Positions 7,974 through 15,447 are shown, counted from the first letter of the stretch. The stretch is 64,000 bases of DNA from Paenibacillus wynnii (GCF_030812855.1 NZ_JAUSTK010000013.1:60679-124678), one strand, 5' to 3'. Notes: a model not told the origin generated them from the sequence alone. Numbers and translations are program-made.

Positions 7974-8831
7974 ATGAATGATGAGAAGGCTGCCAACTTC
8001 ATTTGGAAGCATGGAAGATTGCTAGAGAGAAGAATATTTCAATATGTTTTCCAAGGGGGATCAGAAGAAAGCATTTTGATTGCCCTGAAGTCATATCAGA
8101 ATGATGATGGTGGTTTCGGAAACGCAATTGAACCTGATTTACGATCGCCTGAGAGTCAACCACTCTATGTAGAGTTTGCACTTCGATTATTATATGATTG
8201 CAACATAAAGAGTGAAGAAATAGCCCTAAACGTTTGCGATTATATCTCAAAAAATGCTGACCTAGAGAGTGGAATTCCAACTATCTTTCCTTCATCATCC
8301 AAATATCCGAGAGCCGAACATTGGAATGCTCCAAATTCAATCAACCCATCATTCAGCAGGCTTACTGGACTTGTCGGACTTTTGAAATGGCAGGGTATTA
8401 AGAATTCTTGGTTAGACAATGCAGTAGAAGTATGTCTAGAGAATATTTCTTCGAAGAGTTATGAAGATGCACACACAATTTTAACCGCATTTTGCCTCTT
8501 AGAAAGTTTACCCCAATCGGAATTTATCAGAAAATTATTTCGGAAATTATCTATTGAACTATTTGCAGCAAAATTCTTTCGCTTGCATGCTGATTCTCTG
8601 GGCTATGGACTTTCTCCGCTTGAATTTTCACCATCACCAACTTCTTATTGTAGGTCAATATTTTCAAAAGAAATAATAGATCAACATTTAAGAGTTTTAG
8701 AATTCCAACAAAACGATGATGGCGGATGGCAAATCGGATGGGAGCCGCCGGGAGAAACGGCTAAATATGAATGGCGAGCATATTTGACTTTGAAGAGTTT
8801 AATGATTTTAAATTCATACAAGAGTACATAA
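7974..8831 (+). CDS. Terpene-cyclase/prenyltransferase-fold protein (cassette-encoded)
   Basis: 285 aa; ATG after AAGGAGGGA (7961-7969), a very strong RBS. Two QW-type motifs are visible: SYQNDDGGFGNAIEPDL near residue 43 and QQNDDGGWQIGWEPPGE near residue 246, with further helix repeats between. This places it in the alpha/alpha-toroid superfamily of squalene-hopene cyclases and prenyltransferase beta subunits. The DxDD catalytic motif of hopene cyclases is not seen and the protein is less than half the usual cyclase length, so cyclase activity should not be assumed. Single gene of its unit. Confidence 0.72.
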   Translation: MNDEKAANFIWKHGRLLERRIFQYVFQGGSEESILIALKSYQNDDGGFGNAIEPDLRSPESQPLYVEFALRLLYDCNIKSEEIALNVCDYISKNADLESGIPTIFPSSSKYPRAEHWNAPNSINPSFSRLTGLVGLLKWQGIKNSWLDNAVEVCLENISSKSYEDAHTILTAFCLLESLPQSEFIRKLFRKLSIELFAAKFFRLHADSLGYGLSPLEFSPSPTSYCRSIFSKEIIDQHLRVLEFQQNDDGGWQIGWEPPGETAKYEWRAYLTLKSLMILNSYKST

Positions 8832-8861
8832 CATTTGGTGGTCTCGGAGAAGGCGTTAGCA

Positions 8862-8885
8862 TCATATAACAACGTATGAGCTTCA
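8862..8885 (+). repeat. attC-like element 12, collapsed remnant
   Basis: TCATATAAC (8862-8870) is a 9/9 complement of its unit start GTTATATGA (7920-7928). It is followed at once by AACGTATGAGC, which may be the remains of the closing AACGTTA end. Practically the entire hairpin has been deleted. Confidence 0.6.
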
Positions 8886-8923
8886 CTTCGAAGTTGAATT
8901 TTAAAAAAAAGGAGATCAATAAA

Positions 8924-9385
8924 TTGATTATAATGAGAGCAGAGGAAACAGATGTTGAAGATATTTTACAATTACAATGTGAAGCCTTTATGGTTGAAGC
9001 AACACTATACAATGATAATAATATTCAACCATTAAGACAGACAATTGATGAACTGAAATTAGATCTTTGCAAACAAACAGTACTAAAAGGAATCGTAGAG
9101 GGTATTATTGCTGGTTCTGTTCGAGCGTATGTTTCTGGTGATACTTGTTATATTGGAAGATTAGTTGTCCACCCTCACTTTCAAAATAGAGGAATTGGAA
9201 CAAGATTACTAAATGAAGTAGAACAGATATTTATTGGATGTATGAGATACGAGTTATTTACAGGGCATAAGAGCGAGAAGAATCTTTATTTGTACAATAA
9301 GAACGGATACAAGATTTTTAAGTCTCAAGTAATTAATGAGAATTTAACAATGATGTACCTTGAGAAGACAAGTAATGATATGTAG
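8924..9385 (+). CDS. GNAT family N-acetyltransferase (cassette-encoded)
   Basis: About 153 aa. Motif A is HPHFQNRGIGTRLLNEVE, following the strand CYIGRLVV; a C-terminal KNLYLYNKNGYKIFKS matches the GNAT 'F/LYxKxGF' segment. I chose TTG 8924 because AAAAGGAG (8906-8913) is well spaced; ATG 8933 is an alternative. The open frame up to 8876 would begin in the collapsed element 12. Substrate unknown. Confidence 0.82.
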   Translation: MIIMRAEETDVEDILQLQCEAFMVEATLYNDNNIQPLRQTIDELKLDLCKQTVLKGIVEGIIAGSVRAYVSGDTCYIGRLVVHPHFQNRGIGTRLLNEVEQIFIGCMRYELFTGHKSEKNLYLYNKNGYKIFKSQVINENLTMMYLEKTSNDM

Positions 9386-9410
9386 GCAAATTCAAAGAAG
9401 AGGCTCCTTC

Positions 9411-9505
9411 AGATAACACTGCATTCACGCTGCGGATCGCAAGCGACCTTTGGTCTGCCCGAGGAATTTGGAGGAAGAGGATCAGGCAGAGCCACCCGGT
9501 GCTGC
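9411..9505 (+). repeat. attC-like element 13, 3' half lost
   Basis: The opening TTCAGATAACACTGCATTCACGC (split at 9408-9430) and the first hairpin (CTGCGGATCGC, TTGGTCTGCC, GGAAGAGGATCAGGCAGA) are present. The sequence then runs into the next gene without the closing CGTGAATAC/AACGTTA arm. Confidence 0.65.
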
Positions 9506-9525
9506 CCAAGAAAAGAGGTCAATAA

Positions 9526-9795
9526 ATGATTTTAAAACTTTTAAAAAAGAACAATCCAATTTCAATTTTTTGGGAGTGGTTTGTTAAGAATGAGTCATAT
9601 ATAAATAAAGATTTTGAATCAAACAAGGAAACCATTCTTGATGAAATAAGCGATAAACTTAAAGAAATTGATGAAAATTTAACATTTGAAATAAGTCATG
9701 ATAAACCTGGAATGAATAGAGAACTAATTATTTCAGCAGATGGAATTGCTGATTCTTTTGAAAATGTTATTAATTTATCAATAAAATTCCTAGAA
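9526..9795 (+). pseudogene. 5' part of a cassette gene interrupted by an IS element
   Basis: ATG after AAAGAGGTC. The visible protein (about 90 aa) starts MILKLLKKNNPISIFWEWFVKNE and includes FEISHDKPGMNRELIISADG. As I recall, this resembles a small conserved Bacillota hypothetical family with an N-terminal FWxWF motif. The frame runs into the left end of the tnpB element at about 9795. A piece of what looks like the same protein's C-terminus (LLDSLIGEYDAV...) resumes after the element at 11156. Some middle residues may also be missing. Confidence 0.62.
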
Positions 9796-11152
9796 CACCC
9801 CTACCTCTAAAGGTTGGGGATAAATCGGCGGTTTAAGAAGACGAACATATGTGCTAATATATCCCTATAACCCTTTTGAAAGGAGATGTGTGGCATGCTG
9901 GCATCGGATCAAGATTTTGGTACACAAAAACGTGTCCATAAAGCCTATAAGTACCGAATCTATCCGACAAAGGAACAACAGCAACTCATCCATCAGATGT
10001 TTGGCTGTTGCCGTTTTGTGTTCAATCATTTCTTGGGACTATGGAACAATACCTATGCGACAACTGGAAAGGGTTTATCCTACAACACCTGTGCCACACA
10101 ACTTCCTGCTCTCAAAGGCCAGTTTGATTGGCTCAAAACGGTGGATAGCATCGCCTTGCAATCTGCCGTTCGACACGTGGCAGATAGCTTGGATCGGTTC
10201 TTTAAAAAACAGAATCAGGCTCCACGGTTTAAAAGCCGTAAGCATCCCGTGCAAAGCTATACCACGAAACAGACCAACGGCAACATTGCAATGAAAGAAA
10301 ACAAACTTAAGCTCCCGAAGCTCGGTTGGGTTCGGTTTGCCAACTCCAGAGCCTTAGAGGGACGTATCCTTTCTGCGACCGTGCGACGAAATGCGGCTGG
10401 TAAGTATTTTACATCCATTGTCTGTGAAGTTGACATACATCCCCTGCCGCAGAACAACAAGGCGATTGGCATAGACCTTGGACTCAAGGAGTTTGCGGTC
10501 TGCACCGATGGATTACGTGAGGCCAATCCAAAGTGGTTTCGTCACTACGAGAAGAAGTTAGCCTTCTGGCAACGCCGCATGGCTCGTCGGACGAAAGGCG
10601 GCTCCAATTGGTTTAAAGCCCAGCAGAAGGTTGCCCAAATCCACGAGAAGATTGCGAACGGTCGCCATGATTTTTTGCACCAACTCACCACCAGGCTGAT
10701 CCGTGAAAACCAAACGATCAGCATAGAAAATCTTCGTGTGGCAAATATGCTCAAAAATCATAAGCTGGCGAAATCGATTGCCGATGCGTCCTGGGGCGAG
10801 TTCGAACGCCAAATTACATACAAGGCGAGTTGGTACGGACGGACGGTTAAGATGGCTGACACCTTCGCACCCACCAGCCAAACGTGTTATGTGTGCGGCT
10901 TCATCAACCAAGAAGTGAAAAACCTTTCGGTGCGGCAGTGGACCTGTCCATGTTGTGATGCACTTCATGATCGGGATGAGAATGCTGCACACAACATCAT
11001 ACAAATGTCTAAATAGCAGGATACATTCAACTGTGGGAACCACAGGGATCGCTTGGGATTCGATTTTCCATTTTGGGAAATAGAATTATCACAACTCTGC
11101 TTCATTGGAAGCAACTACCCAAGAATCCTCCACCTCTACAGGTGGCGGGAGT
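9795..11152 (+). mobile_element. IS200/IS605-type (IS1341-like) element with tnpB only
   Basis: The left end carries the hairpin CCCCTACCTCTAAAGGTTGGGG (split at 9797-9818). The right end carries CCACCTCTACAGGTGG followed by CGGGAGTGTTCAA (to about 11152). There are no terminal inverted repeats and no target duplication, as usual for this family. Only tnpB is present; there is no tnpA (Y1 transposase), so movement would need TnpA in trans. It sits inside a cassette gene on the + strand. Confidence 0.85.
9895..11016 (+). CDS. tnpB: TnpB RNA-guided endonuclease
   Basis: 373 aa. It has an N-terminal helix-turn-helix/OrfB domain ([20 protein letters not shown]) and a central domain. The split RuvC catalytic residues are all present: D in [12 protein letters not shown] in ISIENLRV and D in [10 protein letters not shown]. 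The zinc-finger cysteines CYVCG and CPCC lie between the last two. It looks intact. TnpB uses an RNA from the element's right end to cut targets next to a TAM and helps keep the IS at its donor site. ATG 9895 follows AGGAG with 9-base spacing; ATG 9886 lies directly on the RBS. Confidence 0.93.
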   Translation: MLASDQDFGTQKRVHKAYKYRIYPTKEQQQLIHQMFGCCRFVFNHFLGLWNNTYATTGKGLSYNTCATQLPALKGQFDWLKTVDSIALQSAVRHVADSLDRFFKKQNQAPRFKSRKHPVQSYTTKQTNGNIAMKENKLKLPKLGWVRFANSRALEGRILSATVRRNAAGKYFTSIVCEVDIHPLPQNNKAIGIDLGLKEFAVCTDGLREANPKWFRHYEKKLAFWQRRMARRTKGGSNWFKAQQKVAQIHEKIANGRHDFLHQLTTRLIRENQTISIENLRVANMLKNHKLAKSIADASWGEFERQITYKASWYGRTVKMADTFAPTSQTCYVCGFINQEVKNLSVRQWTCPCCDALHDRDENAAHNIIQMSK

Positions 11153-11172
11153 GTTCAATCTTCTTGATTCAT
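11017..11172 (+). ncRNA. Putative reRNA (omega RNA) with guide reading into the cassette
   Basis: By family knowledge, the 3' end of tnpB plus the right end is transcribed as the guide RNA. Here the segment contains CTGTGG/CCACAG (11031-11046) and the right-end hairpin CCACCTCTACAGGTGG. If GTTCAA closes the scaffold, the guide would begin at about 11153 with TCTTCTTGATTCATTAATTG, the interrupted host sequence. The boundaries are inferred, not seen. Confidence 0.5.
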
Positions 11173-11297
11173 TAATTGGAGAATATGATGCAGTATCAAA
11201 GATCGGAAATACAGAATTTCATAACCTTGAAAGTATCGACGAACCAGAATTAAAACGATTTTTTGAATTAACTGAAATAATTGATTCTCTGGCATAG
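11153..11297 (+). pseudogene. 3' part of the IS-interrupted cassette gene
   Basis: An open frame (NLLDSLIGEYDAVSKIGNTE...IIDSLA, stop at 11295-11297) follows the right end of the IS without its own start or RBS. It is AT-rich like the 5' part at 9526 and has the feel of the C-terminus of the same family. The unit is followed by only a trace of an attC-like site at about 11319-11336 (TTCATATCTGAAAT), close to a TTATCTGAAA end. Confidence 0.5.
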
Positions 11298-11362
11298 TTC
11301 AATGAAGTCTTGGGCTTCATATCTGAAATATGGCGAGACACTTCAAAACTTAAAGGAGCAGT

Positions 11363-11911
11363 ATGAGAATTATTGGACTAGTAAGACACTTTAAAGTCGT
11401 TCAATCTAAACCCCAAAAACCATGGATGACTTCGGACGAGTTTGACAAATGGATCATTCAATATGACCAGTGTGAAATATATAAGGATCGGCTCGATATC
11501 AGTGAATACAATTGGGATCTTTGTTTTTCAAGTGATCTGTCTAGAGCTATTGAAACTGCGAAAACTATTTATCTAAAAGATATTATACATACGGATTCCT
11601 TGAGAGAGATAGCAATTCGATCAGTATTCAGAACGCAGTTAAAATTACATTACAACATTTGGATTTTATTAGGACGAATGGCTTGGTTAGTTTCACATCA
11701 TTCACAAATAGAAGGGAAACAAAAAACCCTTATCAGAATTCGAAAATTTGTAGAACAGTTGGAGATTCTGGAAAAACCAAATTTACTAATAGTCAGCCAT
11801 GGAGCACTTATGTTTTATTTAAGAAAAGAATTAATTAAACGGGGCTATAAGGGGAAGTCATTTATAAAAGCCAAGAATGGAATATTATATACTTATGGAA
11901 GACTATTATGA
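11363..11911 (+). CDS. Histidine phosphatase (phosphoglycerate mutase-like) family protein (cassette-encoded)
   Basis: 182 aa; ATG after AAAGGAGCAG. The catalytic RH is in MRIIGLVRHFKV (usually RHG; here RHF). The second half of the site is SSDLSRAIETA and the C-terminal histidine is in LLIVSHGALM. These are the marks of the histidine phosphatase superfamily, which removes phosphate through a phosphohistidine. The substrate is not known; the region between residues 85 and 110 has a hydrophobic segment (YNIWILLGRMAWL). It is followed by a truncated attC-like element. Confidence 0.83.
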   Translation: MRIIGLVRHFKVVQSKPQKPWMTSDEFDKWIIQYDQCEIYKDRLDISEYNWDLCFSSDLSRAIETAKTIYLKDIIHTDSLREIAIRSVFRTQLKLHYNIWILLGRMAWLVSHHSQIEGKQKTLIRIRKFVEQLEILEKPNLLIVSHGALMFYLRKELIKRGYKGKSFIKAKNGILYTYGRLL

Positions 11912-11939
11912 GTGTTAATTCGAAGAAGCGCCATACATC

Positions 11940-12030
11940 TTATAACAATATGTTCACGCATCGGCGGACAGGCGTATAAAACCTTTAAGTTCACAAAATC
12001 TATCGTAAAACCAAAGTTCGAATGGAGGAA
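11940..12030 (+). repeat. attC-like element, truncated (after the phosphatase gene)
   Basis: TTATAACAATATGTTCACGC (11940-11959) then CATCGGCGGACAGGCG is a clear type II opening. The rest is lost; AAGTTCACAAAATCTATCGT (11980-11999) may be a decayed closing arm. The 150 bases up to the next gene hold no convincing ORF. A second possible remnant is ATGATAACGGAATAC at 12097-12111. Confidence 0.55.
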
Positions 12031-12178
12031 ACTCAAGTTTTCGAATAACAGGAATAGATCGGGATTTCTTTGTAAGGCATTATAAGGAAGAGATCTATGA
12101 TAACGGAATACAATGTAGGGATATGATTCGATTAAGTCTTGATTTGTAGAGAAATTTGAGTATATATCAGGAGGACTT

Positions 12179-12700
12179 ATGATAGTCAGAATGACTCAAT
12201 CAAATATAAACGATTATAATAAACCATACGAGGGTTTTGCAATTTATGGAAGGATTGTACCGAAATATGAAGATGGCACATGGTCATATACTGAAGAAAT
12301 TTTTAAGGAACAGTACAATAAACAATATGACATGGAAAACATCGATAAAAGCTATATAGAAGATAAGAACAAAGCTGTTTATTTTTACTATGATGAAGAT
12401 TATTGTGTTGGGCAGATAAGACTTCGTACAAATTGGAATGGGTTTGGATTTATCGATGATATTGCTGTTGCAAAAAATAGTAGAGAAAAGGGTATTGGGA
12501 CTGCCTTAATAAATAAAGCAGTTGAGTGGGCAAAACAGAATGGTTTAATCGGACTAATGCTCGAAACACAGGACGTCAATCTTTCAGCTTGCCGGTTTTA
12601 TGCTAAAAACAATTTTATTATTGGTGCTGTTGATTGCATGTTATATTCGAAATTTACAACGGCTAACGAAAAAGCGATTTATTGGTACAACAGATTTTGA
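12179..12700 (+). CDS. satA: Streptothricin N-acetyltransferase (SatA-like), cassette-encoded
   Basis: 173 aa, the same length as B. subtilis SatA (YyaR), and matching it along its whole length as I remember that sequence. Shared features include the N-terminal IVPKYEDGTWSYTE region, YFYYDEDYCVGQIRLRTNWN, the acetyl-CoA motif REKGIGTALINKAVEWAKQNG, LMLETQDVNLSACRFYAKN and the C-terminal KAIYWYNRF. SatA acetylates the beta-lysine amine of streptothricin (nourseothricin) and inactivates it. The start is ATG 12179 after CAGGAGGACTT. A sat gene as a mobile cassette parallels sat2 of class 2 integrons, though the sequences are unrelated in origin (inference). Confidence 0.85.
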   Translation: MIVRMTQSNINDYNKPYEGFAIYGRIVPKYEDGTWSYTEEIFKEQYNKQYDMENIDKSYIEDKNKAVYFYYDEDYCVGQIRLRTNWNGFGFIDDIAVAKNSREKGIGTALINKAVEWAKQNGLIGLMLETQDVNLSACRFYAKNNFIIGAVDCMLYSKFTTANEKAIYWYNRF

Positions 12701-12730
12701 AAAACAATTAATAAAGAGACCAATCGCAGC

Positions 12731-12897
12731 GTATAACAACGTATTAACGCGGCGAACTTGGCGGCTCTTGGTCTGCAGAGGCTTTTCGGAGAAGAGGAAC
12801 CAGCAGACAATCCTGCACTGGCTAAGTCGGCAGAACCGACCCGGCTGCATTCGCGTCCTTAGGCCAGTGAGGGTTCGTGATTACGGAAACGTTATAG
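12731..12897 (+). repeat. attC-like element after satA (type I)
   Basis: It opens GTATAACAACGTATTAACGC and ends CGTGATTACGGAAACGTTATAG (GTTATAG at 12891-12897). Internal stems are GGTCTGCAG/CAGCAGAC and CACTGGCTAAG/CTTAGGCCAGTG with CCT/AGG flanks. The expected partner (GTTATACGC) at the start of the satA unit is not seen, because the preceding site is decayed. Confidence 0.82.
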
Positions 12898-12937
12898 GAA
12901 ACTGCTGCAAACCAAGATTTGTGGGGAGAAGTAATCG

Positions 12938-13813
12938 ATGCAAAGATATAAGAACAAAATTGGTAAGCAATTCATTTATGAATCCTATGACACACTTCTA
13001 GAATCATGGGATATCGATTTTGAAGAAAGAAAAATTGAAACTGCATATGGAACTACACATGTTATAACTGTAGGTAATTTTTCTAATCCTCCATTAGTTC
13101 TATTTCATGGAACTGCCGATAATTCAGCCATGATGTGGGTTTATAATATTAAAGAGTTGGGTGAGAGATTTTTTGTTATAGCAGTGGATGCTATTGGAGG
13201 TTCGGGGAAAAGTGAACCCAATGAAAACTATTATAAGAATTTCAATCAAGTATCTTGGATTGACGAAATACTAGAAGCGTTTGACATATATAAAACGAAC
13301 ATTTGTGGTGTTTCATATGGTGCATATTTGTCATATCAGTACTCTTTGAAGAGACCAGATAAAGTTGAAAAGGCAATATGTATGGCGGGAAGAATTCCTT
13401 CAAGTCAATTTGAAGTTCTATCAAAAATGATGTTTGCATTTCTGCCAGAAGCATTATTTCCGTCGGAGAAAAACAGTAAGAAGTTATTAAAAAAATTAAG
13501 TGGTCCCAACTATTCTGTGTTTGAAAAAAATGAGGTACTAATGAAGCATTGGTACTACTTGTTGAAATACTTTAATAATAAATCAATGATGCAGCACAAA
13601 ATCGAGATAACCGAGAATAATGAATTTTCAGTTCTAAAGGATAAGACACTTTTCTTAATTGGTGAATTTGATAGATTATCAAATTATCCTAGAGCAATAA
13701 CGAAACTTGAAGATAACAATATTAGGTACAAGATTATTAAAGATGCAGGACATGCAATTAATCATGAACAAGCAGAAGTTGTAAATAAAGAAATAATAAA
13801 CTTTTTAATTTGA
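12938..13813 (+). CDS. Alpha/beta hydrolase (cassette-encoded)
   Basis: 291 aa; ATG after GTGGGGAGAAG. Alpha/beta hydrolase features are all visible: oxyanion-type HGTADNSAMMW, nucleophile elbow GVSYGAYLS (Ser), catalytic acid in LIGEFDRLSN, and histidine in KDAGHAINHEQAE. No signal peptide, so it is cytoplasmic. The substrate (ester, epoxide, lactone) is unknown. It is the only gene of its unit and is AT-rich. Confidence 0.88.
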   Translation: MQRYKNKIGKQFIYESYDTLLESWDIDFEERKIETAYGTTHVITVGNFSNPPLVLFHGTADNSAMMWVYNIKELGERFFVIAVDAIGGSGKSEPNENYYKNFNQVSWIDEILEAFDIYKTNICGVSYGAYLSYQYSLKRPDKVEKAICMAGRIPSSQFEVLSKMMFAFLPEALFPSEKNSKKLLKKLSGPNYSVFEKNEVLMKHWYYLLKYFNNKSMMQHKIEITENNEFSVLKDKTLFLIGEFDRLSNYPRAITKLEDNNIRYKIIKDAGHAINHEQAEVVNKEIINFLI

Positions 13814-13850
13814 GTAAAATATGTGAGCAACTCATGAAGGCGGCAACATC

Positions 13851-14013
13851 TTATAACAATGTGTACGCGCATCGGCGGACAATCCGCCTCGCTCCCGGAA
13901 GATAAGTCGAGGAAGCAGTTGCCGGGACACATCTGCACCGACTAACCGCATCGCGGCCGCTCGCATTCGTTCGCTTAAGTCGGTGGGACATCGTGAGCAC
14001 GGAAAAGTTAGGC
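13851..14013 (+). repeat. attC-like element after the alpha/beta hydrolase gene (type II)
   Basis: It opens TTATAACAATGTGTACGCGC and ends CGTGAGCACGGAAAAGTTAGGC (GTTAGGC at 14007-14013). TCTTATAAC (13849-13857) complements its unit start GTTATAGGA (12891-12899) at 8 of 9 positions. The inner stem is CACCGACTAACCGC with CTTAAGTCGGTG. Confidence 0.85.
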
Positions 14014-14051
14014 GAAAGTAATGCAAACTCAATATTGAAGGTGAAGCATCG

Positions 14052-14498
14052 ATGGCAGAAGAATTGATTGAAACATTACGGTCAATACAGGATCGAAAAG
14101 TTCGATTTATTCGATTAGTAGGGAATTCTTTAATTATATATTGTGATTGTGAACCAGGTAACCAGAACCAAGGATTTAGTATTTGGTTAGAACCGACATG
14201 GCATTTTAGGAATACTGAACGAGTGATCACCGGTTCAAGAGAAGCTCAAACCGAAGATGAAATAGAGCATTCCAATATTACAGAACAATTTAAAAGCCTG
14301 TATTTCAAGGCAATACAAAAAATAACTATAGAACCAATAACGAATGATGTAGTGATCGAAATAGAGGAAGGGAATATATTAAAAACATTTGTTTCTGATC
14401 CGAATGACGAGGAATCATGGCAGATTAGAAATTTTAATAAAGGCATAAGAATTATAGGAAACCCAAGAGATATACAAATTATTAAAGACCTATCTTAA
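14052..14498 (+). CDS. Cassette-encoded hypothetical protein (148 aa)
   Basis: ATG after GAAGGTGAAG. Family not recognised. The protein looks like a beta-rich soluble domain: VRFIRLVGNSLIIYCDCE, FSIWLEPTWHF, VVIEIEEGNILKTFVSD, ending NPRDIQIIKDLS. It is acidic. The pattern of an 'x-LxIE...DDEESWxIR...' end and the IQIIK tail is reminiscent of the 5374-5733 product and of small immunity-like proteins, but no firm link can be made. Single gene of its unit. Confidence 0.7.
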   Translation: MAEELIETLRSIQDRKVRFIRLVGNSLIIYCDCEPGNQNQGFSIWLEPTWHFRNTERVITGSREAQTEDEIEHSNITEQFKSLYFKAIQKITIEPITNDVVIEIEEGNILKTFVSDPNDEESWQIRNFNKGIRIIGNPRDIQIIKDLS

Positions 14499-14524
14499 GT
14501 AATTTCTATGAAGGCATTACCAAC

Positions 14525-14670
14525 GCCTAAACACCGTATTCACACGGACCTGGCGGCCCTTGGTCTGCAAGAGGCTTTTCTGAGAAGTGGAATTAGCAGA
14601 CAACCCTTCACTGGCTAAGTCCGTCGGACCCGGGGTAGGCGCCAGGTTCGTGAATACAACAACGTTATCG
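14525..14670 (+). repeat. attC-like element (type I, shortened 3' inner stem)
   Basis: The opening CGCCTAA (14524-14530) complements its unit start TTAGGCG (14008-14014); one extra A then precedes CACCGTATTCACAC. It ends CGTGAATACAACAACGTTATCG (GTTATCG at 14664-14670). The TTAAGCCAGTGAG strand of the inner stem is missing (GGGGTAGGCGCCAGGTTCG instead), so one helix cannot form. Confidence 0.78.
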
Positions 14671-14746
14671 GAAATACCAGTAAATTAACAAAGGAGATCA
14701 AATGATTACAGAATACCTGGTGGGTTGATGGAGTTAGGAGAATCAG

Positions 14747-15304
14747 TTGAAGAATGTAACTATTCACAAAGCTAAGGAATGGTCTGTAAGATACCATAAT
14801 AATAGGAGTTTAATGATGAGAAGATTATTTAAGAGCAATATTTTTGGTGCAATTATTATGGCTCCATTTTTTATTAGTATGTTCTTCATGGAGCACTTTT
14901 GGTTCTGGCTGACATTTTCTTTTTACATATTACTTTTTGGAATCTTACTTATTATTTTAGGATTTGTCTCAAGAATGCAAAAAATTGAAAGCTCAATAAA
15001 AAGATTGCTTACAAGAATTGTAGTAACGATTACTGGAATAGGTTTAGTAATATTCTTCACACTGGTATTTTCCTCTGGATTCTTAGATATACCGGCATAC
15101 CTATCAAAGGATTATAAGGTAATAAGGGGCAAACCTGATTACATCTCAAGTATCCATTCAAAAAGTGTCTTTCAAACAATAGAAATAAATAACATCTCAT
15201 TAAAGAGCGTATATATAATACCTGAAGATAATTCATTTATTGAATATAAGGCATATTACTTACCAAATTCAAAATATGTTATTAAATTATTTGAGATTAA
15301 TTAG
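14747..15304 (+). CDS. Cassette-encoded membrane protein of unknown function (185 aa)
   Basis: Three hydrophobic segments are seen at about residues 29-45 (FGAIIMAPFFISMFF), 49-71 (FWFWLTFSFYILLFGILLII) and 88-110 (VVTITGIGLVIFFTLVF), followed by a soluble C-terminal domain of about 70 residues. The charged N-terminus suggests it is cytoplasmic. TTG 14747 is the likely start, with TTAGGAG (14734-14740). A 7-codon ORF with a good RBS sits just upstream (14702) and may be a chance or a leader. Family not recognised. Confidence 0.68.
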   Translation: MKNVTIHKAKEWSVRYHNNRSLMMRRLFKSNIFGAIIMAPFFISMFFMEHFWFWLTFSFYILLFGILLIILGFVSRMQKIESSIKRLLTRIVVTITGIGLVIFFTLVFSSGFLDIPAYLSKDYKVIRGKPDYISSIHSKSVFQTIEINNISLKSVYIIPEDNSFIEYKAYYLPNSKYVIKLFEIN

Positions 15305-15328
15305 TTAGTCGAAGAAGCCGCAGACATC

Positions 15329-15406
15329 AGCTAACACCATATCACCTTCGGGCCTCTGGCTGATGACCCTTATTCCAGTGTGGTTTGTGAATAAAAGACG
15401 TTATAA
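15329..15406 (+). repeat. attC-like element, shortened (last one seen)
   Basis: The opening AGCTAACACCATATCACCTT (15329-15348) and end TGTGAATAAAAGACGTTATAA (GTTATAA at 15400-15406) remain with about 50 bases between. The opening does not match its unit start (GTTATCG) beyond TAAC. This is the last recognisable element of the array. Confidence 0.65.
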
Positions 15407-15447
15407 GAAATCAGCGCGGAGATATATAGAAAAAATCAAAAGGAGGA

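Noticed and set aside
9851..10294. 147-aa ORF overlapping tnpB in another frame, and - strand ORFs at 10257-11043
   Set aside because: They are shadows of tnpB. tnpB has a good RBS and all catalytic motifs, while these have none.
439..15406. CRISPR-like or riboswitch interpretation of the repeated elements in the array
   Set aside because: The elements are long (about 145-190 bp), lie after each gene instead of around short spacers, and no cas gene is present. A riboswitch would not explain the within-unit complementarity of variable ends.
439..15406. Assigning the elements to a classical attC family (GTTRRRY/RYYYAAC)
   Set aside because: Most ends read GTTATnn, which breaks the RRRY rule at the fifth base. 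I therefore call them attC-like and do not claim that a known IntI would act on them.
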